From Phycisphaerales bacterium (GTDB lineage: Bacteria > Planctomycetota > Phycisphaerae > UBA1845): a DNA stretch of 38,850 nucleotides. Under the pieces are notes generated by a model. It did no database searches and was not told the DNA's origin. It was given only the letters and a program-made list of their open reading frames with translations. The position numbers were made by a program, and so were the translations under genes. The stretch is from contig JADZBE010000021.1 of NCBI GenBank assembly GCA_020852275.1, positions 1 through 38,850 on the forward strand, read 5' to 3'. Positions within the stretch are counted from its first letter, which is position 1; the number at the start of each line of letters is the position of its first letter. This document shows positions 31,884 to 38,850 of this stretch, one piece after another.

Positions 31884-33083
31884 ATGGGTTTCGCATCCGG
31901 CGCCGTCACGTTTCGCAGGTTCTTCATCGTCGGCGAGCATCCGCAGCGCCTCGGCAAGACGTGGCTCGACGCGCTGCACGCGCACGCCTTCGGGCGACAT
32001 CAGACCCTCTCGCGCGACGGCGTCGAGTTCGGATGGATCAAGCCCACGCACCTGTTCGACGCGGACTTCACCGCGCCGCAGCGCCTTGAAGTCGGGCGGT
32101 TCGTTCACCTCGGGCTGCGCATCGACCGCACCGCGCCGCCGCCCGCCATCGTGCGCAGTTACCGTATGATGGAGGAGGCCTCGCGCCTCGCGGACAGCGG
32201 CAAGCTTTTCCTGACGCGGTCGGAAAAGAAGGACGCGAAGGAGTCGGCGCTGGCGCGGGCGGAGGAGGAGGCCAAGGGCGGCGCGTTTCGTCGCGTGTCG
32301 GCGGCGCCGGTGCTGCTCGATCTTGAAGACGGCGTGATTTACTTCGGCAACACCGGGTCGGCGTCCGCCGACCGGTTGATTTCGCTGTGCGCCGACACGT
32401 TCGATGTCAGCCTCGTGCCCGCCACCGCGGAGGAAGTCGCGTTCCGCTTCGCGCAGCGCGCGGGCTTGTCGCGGGCGTTCGAGGACGTCGCGGCCGATCC
32501 CCTGTCCGAACCGCCGGCGATGGGGGCCGGAATCGACGGCGCGTCGATGAACGGGCACGATCGCGGCTTTCTCGGCCGCGAATTCCTGACGCACCTGTGG
32601 CGGCTGCGCGACCAGGAGGAGGGGCTGTGCCCCGCGGGCGGGGAGCGCAGCATCGAGTTCGCGCTGCACACGTCCATGCAGCTCGAGTGCGAATGGGGCG
32701 TCGCGGGGCGCGTCGCCATCCGCGCGGACGCCCCGGCCTCGGCGCCGGAGGCGCGGTTGGCGCTGGCCTCGGGGAAGTTGCCGGTGCGCGCGGGGATCAT
32801 GCTGGCGCTGGGCGGCGAGGAGTTCTCCTTCTCGCTGAACGGTCCGGCGTGGACGGTGTCCGGTCTGCAACTGCCGCGTTCGCAGGAGCGTGATCCGGCG
32901 GCGGCGCTGGAGGAACGGTTCATGTCCCTGCGTGACACGGCGCGGACGCTGGACGCGATGTTCGAGGCGCTGCTGCGCCTGCGCCTCGACGCGGGCTGGA
33001 AGTCGCAGTGGAACGCCATCCGCCGCTGGGCGCAGGAACGCAGCGCCCCGCCCACGGCAGCCCCGCGCCGCGCGTCGGCGTGA
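31884..33083 (+). CDS. RdgC-like recombination-associated protein
   Basis: A 399-residue protein. The N-terminal 190 residues match the pattern of RdgC proteins outside the gammaproteobacteria: SGAVTFRRFFIVGE, FGWIKPTHLFDADF, FVHLGLRIDRTAPPPAIV, a basic helix LTRSEKKDAKESALARAEEE, and the strand pair VLLDLEDGVIYFGNTG. RdgC binds double-stranded DNA as a ring and modulates RecA. The C-terminal 200 residues are longer than in Escherichia coli RdgC (303 residues in total) and less conserved. AAGGAGC five bases upstream supports the start at 31884 over the earlier ATG at 31863. Family assignment is by motif memory only. Confidence 0.68.
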   Translation: MGFASGAVTFRRFFIVGEHPQRLGKTWLDALHAHAFGRHQTLSRDGVEFGWIKPTHLFDADFTAPQRLEVGRFVHLGLRIDRTAPPPAIVRSYRMMEEASRLADSGKLFLTRSEKKDAKESALARAEEEAKGGAFRRVSAAPVLLDLEDGVIYFGNTGSASADRLISLCADTFDVSLVPATAEEVAFRFAQRAGLSRAFEDVAADPLSEPPAMGAGIDGASMNGHDRGFLGREFLTHLWRLRDQEEGLCPAGGERSIEFALHTSMQLECEWGVAGRVAIRADAPASAPEARLALASGKLPVRAGIMLALGGEEFSFSLNGPAWTVSGLQLPRSQERDPAAALEERFMSLRDTARTLDAMFEALLRLRLDAGWKSQWNAIRRWAQERSAPPTAAPRRASA

Positions 33084-33130
33084 CCTGCTCCTCGACGTGA
33101 CCTGCTCCTCGGCGCGACGTGTACCTCGGC
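33080..33130. repeat. Three tandem 17-bp repeats overlapping a stop codon
   Basis: Units GTGACCTGCTCCTCGAC (33080-33096), GTGACCTGCTCCTCGGC (33097-33113) and a diverged third (33114-33130) begin within the last codon of the RdgC-like gene. Each of the first two contains TGA, so the stop codon itself is part of the repeat. Confidence 0.88.
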
Positions 33131-33186
33131 GCCCATGCGCTTCGGCCACGGAGGGTCGTGCATCCCGTAATGAAAGGCGCGGCTCG

Positions 33187-33289
33187 TCGTTCCCGCGCAG
33201 GCGGGAATCCAGCTCCGTCATTCCCGCGCAGGCGGGAATCCAGCGGGCCGGCCCTGCGCCCTGGACCCCCGCCTGCGCGGGGGTGACGG
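33187..33289. repeat. Three copies of the TTCCCGCGCAGGCGGGAA palindrome
   Basis: Perfect cores lie at 33190-33207 and 33221-33238, both followed by TCCAG. A third, inverted and variant copy lies at 33261-33289 (CTGGACCCCCGCCTGCGCGG). The same REP-like family is at 14508-14555. The 424-bp convergent spacer 33084-33507 otherwise holds only the hairpin at 33411-33447. Confidence 0.85.
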
Positions 33290-33410
33290 TCCATTTGCCC
33301 AGCATCGAGTTCCACTGCGGGCGGCCTGCGCCGCTCGCGCCTTGGACCAAATCGCAAGAAGGCGAGCACGTGAATCGCGCGGAGCAAGTGCGCGTATCCT
33401 CGCGCAAGAA

Positions 33411-33447
33411 GACACGGCGCCGACCCGCTTCGAGTCAGCGCCGTGTC
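33411..33447. terminator. Strong hairpin between convergent genes
   Basis: GACACGGCGC (33411-33420) pairs perfectly with GCGCCGTGTC (33438-33447), with further GAC/GTC pairing inside. It lies about 60 bases beyond the stop of the minus-strand secreted protein gene and could serve both converging transcripts. T tracts are short. Confidence 0.6.
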
Positions 33448-33507
33448 AGAGTTAACCCATGAGCCGCGCCGCGCGCGGCACCGTCGCCCGTGCGTCGCGT
33501 CGCCCGT

Positions 33508-34953
33508 CTACTGGCAGGTCGCGTTGATCGGCGCCTTGCAGCTGGCCGGGTCCGTCAGTTCCACGACGTGATCCTGTCCGGTGACGATCCGCGAGAACTT
33601 CGCCTTCTTGCCGGAGATGGTGGCGTAGCCCGAGTTGCCGTCAATGGACAAGCCCACCGAGTAGCCGTCGTACCCCGTGCCGAAGGTCACGATCTTGGCG
33701 ATCACGCGACCCGTGCTGACGTTGCACGAGGCCGCGAACTTCTTGATGCCGTCGCAGGGAACCGAGCTTCCGCCGACGGGCCCATTCACGCCGATGTTCA
33801 TCGAGTTCGGCGAGCCGGGACGGAAAAGCCCGACGGTGGCGACCGCCGCGCCCGGCGGCAGGTCGGCGTCGAAGCGGAAGTTGTACAGCGTGCCCCAACG
33901 CAGCGCGTTGGCGTTGTGGTTGGCGTTGTAGGTCTCAGCTTCCCACATGATGAAGCCTTCGCCGACGGTGGCGGCCCAGTCCACGTTGGAGTACACGCCG
34001 CCGTCCACGCCGTCGCCGCTGTGCGAGTCCACGTCATGATAGCCGACGTTGGTGATGTTCACGTTCTGCGGCAGCGGAATCATGAACGACCGCGCCGAGC
34101 GATGGGAGTTGAGATTCTGCACGGCGTATTCGTAATGAAACGTGCCGTCGCCGTTGTCGCTGGCCTTGTAGGCGATGATGAACCGGCCGTCGTCAGGAAC
34201 GTCGAGATAGTCGGTCTTGACCGCGGGGTCGAAGTCCTCCCATGCGAGAATCGCCGCTTTCTCGCGCTGCGTCGGATGCCCGGTAACAAACACGAGGCTG
34301 TAGTTCGGCTCGACGCCGGCGATGTTGACGCGGCGGTACGATGCGTTGTTGTCATCATTCTCGAAGGAGGCGTCGTCGGGGTGAACGTACTGCCCTTCGG
34401 CGAAGTACATCGCGCCGGAATTCAGTTCCGGGTTGAGGTCGGTGTTGTGCACCTGCAGCCGGAAGGACAGCCCGCTTTCAACGTTGTGATCGCCGTAGGG
34501 ATAGGGGAAGTATCCGGTGGAGGCGTTCACCTCGGAACGAGGACCGAGGTTGAACTGGTTGCCGTTCAGGCCGGCGCTGTACGGATCGGAGCAGTGAACG
34601 CCCAGCGAGGTTCCATCCGTGCCCTGGCAGTCCGTGAAGCAGAGGGTTTGCGAGAGTGCAAAGAATCCATGCTTCAGCCAGCTCTGGCCGATCTGCTCGA
34701 AGCGCCCATCCTTGAGACGGTAGAGATTCTGCCCGATGACCGGGTGCTGATTCGTCCATTCAACCCAATCGAGGTTCTGATCGCCGATGTTGCACGATGT
34801 CGTGCCGAGGGAGAAGGCGGTGATGCCGTTGCGCTGCGTCCACTTCGCAGTTTCCTGAATATCGCCCACGATCACATCCGGACCAATCTGCGCGTACGCG
34901 GTCGCGGCCGCGAAGAGCGCAACCCCAGCCGCCCCCATCCTCCGGGTCAACAT
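33508..34953 (-). CDS. Secreted protein of unknown function with shared Cys tail domain
   Basis: A 481-residue exported protein. The start at 34953 follows AGGGAGGA and opens a signal peptide (MLTRRMGAAGVALFAAATAYA). The mature protein begins IGPDVIVGDIQETAKWTQRN and has many Asn, Gly and Tyr residues and beta-rich segments such as DGTFHYEYAVQNLNSHRSAR. I do not recognise the main family. The last 80 residues (from CDGIKKFAASCNVSTGRVIA to the end) align with the end of the BNR protein at 12587-14302: C, KF-A-x-C, G, AK, a glycine-rich turn, G-x-H-V-x-L and a final Cys pair. The role is probably surface-associated. Confidence 0.82.
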   Translation of the reverse strand: MLTRRMGAAGVALFAAATAYAQIGPDVIVGDIQETAKWTQRNGITAFSLGTTSCNIGDQNLDWVEWTNQHPVIGQNLYRLKDGRFEQIGQSWLKHGFFALSQTLCFTDCQGTDGTSLGVHCSDPYSAGLNGNQFNLGPRSEVNASTGYFPYPYGDHNVESGLSFRLQVHNTDLNPELNSGAMYFAEGQYVHPDDASFENDDNNASYRRVNIAGVEPNYSLVFVTGHPTQREKAAILAWEDFDPAVKTDYLDVPDDGRFIIAYKASDNGDGTFHYEYAVQNLNSHRSARSFMIPLPQNVNITNVGYHDVDSHSGDGVDGGVYSNVDWAATVGEGFIMWEAETYNANHNANALRWGTLYNFRFDADLPPGAAVATVGLFRPGSPNSMNIGVNGPVGGSSVPCDGIKKFAASCNVSTGRVIAKIVTFGTGYDGYSVGLSIDGNSGYATISGKKAKFSRIVTGQDHVVELTDPASCKAPINATCQ

Positions 34954-35084
34954 GCCTGTCCTCCCTATGCCTGGAAAAAGGAAATCCCCTGAGACCAACC
35001 CCGCCGACCCACGCGCGCCGCCCGCGCGGGGAAACAACTGGCCCCCCGCCCGTCGGTCGTCGAGTCCCCCTTGGCCGCTGCTGT

Positions 35085-35113
35085 ATTGTGACTAATCTAC
35101 AGATGATTTTCAA
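35085..35113 (-). promoter_or_regulatory. Candidate promoter of the secreted protein gene
   Basis: On the minus strand TTGAAA (35113-35108), 17 nt and CACAAT (35090-35085) sit in the only AT-rich patch upstream of the gene. The untranslated leader would be about 125 nt and contains GC-rich hairpin potential (35005-35036). Confidence 0.45.
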
Positions 35114-35441
35114 GGAGGCCGTTCTTGCGCAGGGAAGGGCGATCCCGTAGCGCGATTTCACGCACGTTTCCGGACGGCTCGGGCGTGAGGGTCTCACGGT
35201 CTTGGGCAGAGCGGGAATGCTCGAATCTGAGTCGTGCCCGTCGGGAGGCGGCTTTCTGGATGACCAGTACGATTGCTATCCGAGAGCATCCCATCGTTCT
35301 TGGGGTGTGTTCAAGCATTGCTTCAGTTCGCCGGTGGTTCGTCTCGCGCGATGGAAGCACTTCGCTATTCTCACGGCTCGGTGAGCGGGAACCGGCTTTT
35401 TCCTGCGCGCGGTGCGGTGGGGAGGAACTCGCTTCCTCAAG

Positions 35442-35537
35442 GAGCAGTCGCACGCCGGGATGCACTGCTCACAGAGCAGTGGCACACCGGGATACACTGC
35501 TCGCAGAGCAGTGGCACACCGGGATGCACTGCTTACG
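35442..35537. repeat. Three tandem 32-bp repeats with internal dyad
   Basis: Units at 35442-35473, 35474-35505 and 35506-35537 follow GAGCAGTGGCACACCGGGAT plus GCACTGCTCACA. In the second unit GAGCAGTG and CACTGCTC at the ends are complementary, so a unit can fold on itself. The preceding gene-free stretch 35114-35441 shows nothing I recognise. Confidence 0.9.
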
Positions 35538-35640
35538 GGCGCGGCTCCGTCGGGCGGGGCTCAGTCGGGCGCGGCTCAGTCGGGCGGGGCTCAGTCGGGC
35601 GCGGCTCCGTCGGGCGGGGCTCAGTCGGGCGCGGCTCAAT
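35536..35640. repeat. Seven tandem 15-bp repeats of the GGCGCGGCTC family
   Basis: Seven 15-bp units (CGGGCGCGGCTCCGT, CGGGCGGGGCTCAGT and alternations) run directly on from the 32-bp array. Two subtypes, GCGCGG and GCGGGG, alternate, which suggests that a 30-bp pair was duplicated. The unit is the same as the short in-frame repeats inside the glycosyltransferase gene. Confidence 0.9.
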
Positions 35641-35735
35641 CACGCAGTCCCGCCATGGGTTGGAAACTCGGCGTGGGTTGCTCCTCGCGCGACCGGTTCT
35701 CGGCGCTTGCCTGCCGCCTTCGCAGGGGTGGATCG

Positions 35736-36431
35736 ATGACGAACCCGGCCTCGAGTCATGCCGATCTGCGGGCACGCGATTTCAAGCATCGCGCTCAGGG
35801 GCTGTTCCACCGGTGGTCGGAGAACTACGACCGTTCGCTGCTGAACTTCTTCGTCTTTCGGCCCGCCTACATGGCGCTGCTCGAGGAGATCGCCGCGTGG
35901 CGCGCCGGTCGGGCGGCGCGTGATCCGTTTCACCTTCTCGACGTCGGATGCGGGACGGGGTCCTTCGCGGCGATGGTGCGGTCGTCGCCCTGGCCCGCGG
36001 ACGTGACGGCGATGGATTTCGTGCCGTCGATGTGCCGGTTGGCGCGGGAGAAGCTCGAAGGCACGCCCGCGGCGGAGCGGGTGCACATCGTCAACGGCGA
36101 CAGCGAGCACCTGCCCTTCCCCGCCGGCTCGTTTGACGTGCTCACGTGCTCGAACTCGTTTCATCACTACCCGCATCAGGACGAGGTGGTGCGCGAGATG
36201 CGCCGCGTGCTGCGCCCCGGCGGAAAGCTGATCCTCATCGACGGCTTCCGCGACAACGCGATCGGCTGGTTCGTCTTTGACGTGATCGTGCAGCGCGTCG
36301 AGCGCAACGTGCACCATGCCCCCTGGTCGCTCGTCCGGCGGCTCTTCCTTCAAGCGGGCTTCACCGACATCCGCCACCGCAAGATCAATCTGCTCGCGCC
36401 GCTTCTGGTTACGACCGGCATCGCGCCCTGA
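35736..36431 (+). CDS. Class I SAM-dependent methyltransferase
   Basis: A 231-residue soluble enzyme of the UbiE/Methyltransf_11 type. Motif I is LLDVGCGTGSFAAMV (residues 67-81), followed by VTAMDFVPSMCRLAREKL, the post-II motif LPFPAGSFDVLTCSNSFHHY and the strand VLRPGGKLILIDGFRDN. The N-terminus FHRWSENYDRSL is typical for the family. The start at 35736 lies downstream of the repeat array; the open frame before it is repeat-derived. The substrate is unknown. A terminator follows at 36533-36555. Confidence 0.9.
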   Translation: MTNPASSHADLRARDFKHRAQGLFHRWSENYDRSLLNFFVFRPAYMALLEEIAAWRAGRAARDPFHLLDVGCGTGSFAAMVRSSPWPADVTAMDFVPSMCRLAREKLEGTPAAERVHIVNGDSEHLPFPAGSFDVLTCSNSFHHYPHQDEVVREMRRVLRPGGKLILIDGFRDNAIGWFVFDVIVQRVERNVHHAPWSLVRRLFLQAGFTDIRHRKINLLAPLLVTTGIAP

Positions 36432-36482
36432 TCGCGCGTGGGTGGCCCCTCCGTTCGAGGGATCTTTGCTTCAAGAGCCGCA

Positions 36483-36525
36483 CAGGTTGAAAACCTGGGC
36501 TACATTCCCCGGTGGAAAACCGGGG
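36483..36525. repeat. Paired hairpins CAGGTT/AACCTG and CCCCGGT/ACCGGGG
   Basis: CAGGTT-GAA-AACCTG (36483-36497) and CCCCGGT-GGAAA-ACCGGGG (36507-36525) are two perfect stem-loops with similar purine loops, nine bases apart. They look like a dispersed intergenic element and precede the terminator. Confidence 0.75.
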
Positions 36526-36532
36526 CCACACG

Positions 36533-36555
36533 GGGTCTGGCACTGACCCTTTTTT
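36533..36555 (+). terminator. Rho-independent terminator of the methyltransferase gene
   Basis: GGGTC pairs with GACCC around TGGCACT and is followed by six T residues ending at 36555, where the stop codon of the convergent gene begins. The stem is short but the placement about 100 bases after the methyltransferase stop is right. The sequence GTCTGGCACTGACCC also resembles a dispersed element. Confidence 0.6.
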
Positions 36556-37850
36556 CATCCGCCGCCCAGCGCGTCCGCCGACTTCGGCTTGTCCAGATCG
36601 ACGCGGATCATCCAGTCGCCCGCGTCGAACGGCGAGCCGGGCTTGCCGGGGGTGGCCGTCTGCGAGTGTCCTTTGGTTGAGGAATCGTAGGAGACGTACA
36701 CGCCCTTGGTGCCCGTGGGGCGGAAGTTGAAGCAGACGTAGAACTTCGCGGGGACGAGCGTGGGTTGCACGTCCAGCTTCACCCAGCGCGCGTCGCCGCG
36801 ATCAAACGTGGAATACGGCTTGGCCCACGTGGCAATCGGGCGCATCTGCTCATCGCAGAGGGCGATCTCAAAGGACTCACTCGGCGCCTCGGGCGCGCCG
36901 TAGCGCGAACCGAAGAGCGAGACGCCGCGCAGATACCACTCGCCGCCGGGCGACTCGAAGAGCCGCGCGTGCCCGCCGCCGGCGATGGACTTCTTCCCGT
37001 CAGGCGTGCCGTCATCGCCTTGCATCGCCGTCGGCTTCCCCGACAGCTTGCCCGGGTCGAGGGTGCGCGCGGCCATGCTGCTGATCGCGCGGCGCTCGAC
37101 GAACAGCTCGCGCGCCTTGCTCCACCACGGTTCGATCTGCGCCGCCTTGGCGGGAATCGCCCGCCCCGCCGCCGCGGACAGCGCCGGCGCGGGATCGGCC
37201 AGGTCGGGCTGGGCGGCGTACCATCCGCGGAAGAGCGGCGCAAAACCTTTCAGGCCGATGATCTGTTCCAGCGCGCGCCACTGCCCCGCGCCGCGCGTAA
37301 CCTCATCCGGGTCAGGACCGGCCAGTTGCTGCGTCAGCCGCGCGGAACCGTCCTTGCGATAGTCGTACGGATCGCACCACAGCTTCTCGCCCTTCAGCGC
37401 GTACACACGGTCCACGACCAACGACCCGGCATAATGCGCCCACCCCTCCGCCGCGGCCGTCGTCATCCAGTCGCGGTTCTTGAGCATCCGGTACATGGCC
37501 ATGTGCCCCAGCTCGTGACACATGCCGTAGAGGTTGAAGACGCCGGAAACTTCCGGGCGGTTGAGTTTGGCGGCGTCGGGAAGCGTGAGGTAGAGGCGGT
37601 CGGCGCCGTCGGTGTAAAGCCGGGCGCCGGCGCCGCGCTCGATGGCGGCCTCGACCAGCACGGTCTCCGGCATGTCGAAGCCGAACTCGTCGCGGTACAC
37701 GGTCCAAGCGGCGGACACCGTGTCGGCGATGGCCTGCGCGTGCGTCGATCCCATGTCGCGGTAGTTCACGCGGACGTGGGGCGCGGTGGCTGTGTCGGCC
37801 ACGGCGCAGGGAACGATGAACAGGGGGAGCAGGGTGAGTGCGGTGCGCAT
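36555..37850 (-). CDS. Exported HExxH metalloprotease-like protein
   Basis: A 431-residue protein with a signal peptide (MRTALTLLPLFIVPCAVAD) and GGAGGA four bases before the start at 37850. Residues 112-116 are HELGH and E135 (AAAEGWAHY) follows 19 residues later, so a gluzincin-type zinc site is likely. The surrounding YGMCHELGHMAMYRML and EGWAHYAGSLVVDRVY look like a peptidase fold. The last 140 residues form a separate beta-rich domain (GEWYLRGVSLFGSRYG to GDWMIRVDLD). Proteolysis is inferred from the motif; the target is unknown. It converges on the methyltransferase gene. Confidence 0.78.
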   Translation of the reverse strand: MRTALTLLPLFIVPCAVADTATAPHVRVNYRDMGSTHAQAIADTVSAAWTVYRDEFGFDMPETVLVEAAIERGAGARLYTDGADRLYLTLPDAAKLNRPEVSGVFNLYGMCHELGHMAMYRMLKNRDWMTTAAAEGWAHYAGSLVVDRVYALKGEKLWCDPYDYRKDGSARLTQQLAGPDPDEVTRGAGQWRALEQIIGLKGFAPLFRGWYAAQPDLADPAPALSAAAGRAIPAKAAQIEPWWSKARELFVERRAISSMAARTLDPGKLSGKPTAMQGDDGTPDGKKSIAGGGHARLFESPGGEWYLRGVSLFGSRYGAPEAPSESFEIALCDEQMRPIATWAKPYSTFDRGDARWVKLDVQPTLVPAKFYVCFNFRPTGTKGVYVSYDSSTKGHSQTATPGKPGSPFDAGDWMIRVDLDKPKSADALGGG

Positions 37851-38196
37851 GGCATCCTCCTTTGACTTCGAGGTAAGCCGCAGTGAAGCGACTCGATTGA
37901 CGACGCGGCATGCTCGTTGGACGCATGTCGAGCTTGGCGGTTCCACCCCCTCCCTCCTTCTTCCCGACGGGGAGAGAAGGAGTGGGTTGCCTCAAGTCCC
38001 AGCGCGCCCGCATCCGTGGGGCACTGGCCCTGAGGAAGGCTGAACGTGCCCGGATGAGGCCGGCAGGCGAGCGGTCCCCTGCCAGACCTTGCGCTCGCCG
38101 AAAACCCGCCCGGAAACTCGCTTGCCGGCCAGCCCCGGGGTAGAATACCCGCATGTTCGGGCCGGTTGAGGTTCGCCTGACCGAAAGGAGGTCCGA
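37851..38196. other. 346-bp divergent intergenic region
   Basis: TAGAAT at 38141-38146, inside the dyad GGGTAGAATACCC, is a good -10 box for the rightward gene, without a convincing -35. AAAGGAGG at 38184-38191 is a near-perfect ribosome binding site for the ATG at 38197. The remaining sequence (37851-38140) shows no gene or array. Confidence 0.5.
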
Positions 38197-38244
38197 ATGA
38201 AGATGAATTCTGACCGGGAATGCCCCGGCGTAACGGGGGCGGGT

Positions 38245-38268
38245 TCTCTCTCTCTCTCTCTCTCTCTC
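38245..38268. repeat. (TC)12 microsatellite
   Basis: Twelve uninterrupted TC dinucleotides lie about 50 bases after the ATG at 38197. Dinucleotide tracts of this length in the 5' part of a gene are the classical substrate of slipped-strand phase variation. Confidence 0.97.
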
Positions 38269-38290
38269 AGACGCTGCGCTCGCGGCGAGC

Positions 38291-38308
38291 CGCGGACTTC
38301 AGTCCGCG
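38291..38308. repeat. Palindrome CGCGGACT-TC-AGTCCGCG
   Basis: Perfect 8-bp arms with a 2-nt centre lie 22 bases after the TC tract. It resembles a dispersed hairpin repeat and may be another insertion at this gene start. Confidence 0.8.
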
Positions 38309-38392
38309 CGGACCAGATCGCGACGTGACCTCTCGCGCCATTTGCTCATCGGCCAACTTTGCCCTCGTCCGCGCGTCGCACTAACCACGGCC

Positions 38393-38850
38393 ATGCTCGC
38401 GTTCGCATTCATCCCGTGCGCCCCTCGCATCGCCCGCGCGGATGGCCCGATCATCGATGCCGACGTGCAGCGCCTCATGGACGAAAAGCCCGACGAAGAG
38501 CACGCTCTGATCGTCTCGGTCGAGCTGTGCCGCACCCCGCTTAATCTCGCGGAACTCCTGCCCACGCCCGACGAAACCAACGAGTGCACGCGCCGGTGGC
38601 GCGCGTGCGAAACGCTGGCCGAAGAGTTCGAGGAGGGCTGCAACGAGAACCTCACACAAGAAATGGTGGACGCGGCCCACGCGGAGGCGAAGGCGTACGA
38701 CGACGAGATCGTCGCCATCCAGGAGGCCGCGTACAAAGCCTATCACGAAGACTACGCGAGCATCGTCGCCGAATCTGTGCCCGACGTGTATGAGAGTCTG
38801 CGGTCGGTGCTCGGCGAAAACGTCCGGCGCGTGAGCGAGTCCAGCAAGCT
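38393..38850 (+). CDS. Secreted acidic protein of unknown function (3' end outside window)
   Basis: An open frame continues past the right edge; at least 152 residues from the first in-frame ATG. It begins MLAFAFIPCAPRIARADG, which looks like the core and cleavage region of a signal peptide lacking its positive N-terminal part. The missing basic part is encoded in frame just upstream (GQLCPRPRVALTTAMLAF), so translation probably starts earlier. Candidates are TTG at 38342, or ATG 38197 if the TC tract shifts phase. The mature part is acidic and helical (CETLAEEFEEGCNENL, AHAEAKAYDDEIVAIQEA) with several cysteines. I recognise no family. Confidence 0.65.
   Translation, partial: MLAFAFIPCAPRIARADGPIIDADVQRLMDEKPDEEHALIVSVELCRTPLNLAELLPTPDETNECTRRWRACETLAEEFEEGCNENLTQEMVDAAHAEAKAYDDEIVAIQEAAYKAYHEDYASIVAESVPDVYESLRSVLGENVRRVSESSK

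Larger units (their letters stand above)
38184..38328 (+). other. Strong start site and 43-codon frame leading into a (TC)12 tract
   Basis: AAAGGAGG, five bases and ATG (38197) open a frame that runs through the (TC)12 tract and stops at TGA 38326-38328 after 43 codons. The downstream gene lies in another phase. One extra TC, or two fewer, would fuse this start to the open frame that continues to the window end. As written it is either a leader peptide, an OFF state of a phase-variable gene, or a sequencing error. Confidence 0.6.

Noticed and set aside
33490..34992. 500-residue plus-strand open frame
   Set aside because: It is the complement of the secreted protein with a clear signal peptide and ribosome binding site.
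38299..38736. 145-residue minus-strand open frame
   Set aside because: It is antisense to the acidic secreted protein frame, is Ser/Arg-rich and starts without a ribosome binding site.

Overview
The window is a GC-rich bacterial chromosome segment. It carries about 21 confidently called genes and unusually repeat-laden intergenic spaces. The best guess for the source is a Planctomycetota-like bacterium. The reasons are secreted proteins ending in short Asp/Asn calcium-binding repeats plus a Cys-containing tail domain, a PQQ-type beta-propeller protein, a lidless DnaK-like protein, a gatCA pair apart from gatB, and heavy two-component signalling. This is inference from family style; no rRNA or other phylogenetic marker is present. 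No tRNA, rRNA, CRISPR array, transposase gene or phage gene was recognised.

Layout. 1-3.9 kb: the end of an unknown gene, two tandem-repeat arrays, then a HlyD adaptor/ABC ATPase/ABC-2 permease efflux operon. 4.1-4.7 kb: a DUF433/DUF5615 toxin-antitoxin-like pair on the minus strand. 5.1-8.1 kb: a GT-C type membrane glycosyltransferase carrying an in-frame repeat insertion, and a full-length Ada. 8.3-12.3 kb: a promoter followed by a secreted Cys-rich protein and a putative lipoprotein; composition drops clearly in AT-richer stretches from about 10.1 kb. 12.6-14.4 kb: a secreted sialidase-like (BNR) protein with its own promoter. 14.6-20.8 kb: a small hypothetical gene and a four-gene phosphorelay operon (multi-PAS kinase, CheY-like regulator, hybrid kinase, NarL-type regulator). 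20.8-21.8 kb: a gene-free block of tandem arrays and hairpins. 21.8-25.9 kb: a divergent DnaK-like protein and a PocR-GAF-SpoIIE phosphatase. 26.3-27.7 kb: a PQQ-like beta-propeller protein. 27.8-31.6 kb: a tightly coupled gatC-gatA-acetyltransferase-amidohydrolase operon. 31.9-33.1 kb: an RdgC-like protein. 33.5-35.0 kb: a secreted protein sharing its C-terminal domain with the BNR protein. 35.7-36.4 kb: a methyltransferase. 36.6-37.9 kb: a secreted HExxH protein. 38.2 kb to the end: a secreted acidic protein gene whose best start site is separated from the coding frame by a (TC)12 microsatellite.

The most distinctive property is repeat biology. Most intergenic gaps of 300 bases or more hold their own short tandem array, with units of 7, 8, 13, 15, 17, 20, 23, 29, 32 or 38 bp, or dispersed palindromes. 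One 15-bp family recurs at several loci and has entered a coding sequence in frame. At two secreted-protein genes a near-ideal ribosome binding site and ATG are out of frame with the downstream coding region, and repeat-like sequence lies between them. These are the strongest leads for something undescribed, possibly phase-variable or repeat-tuned surface proteins.
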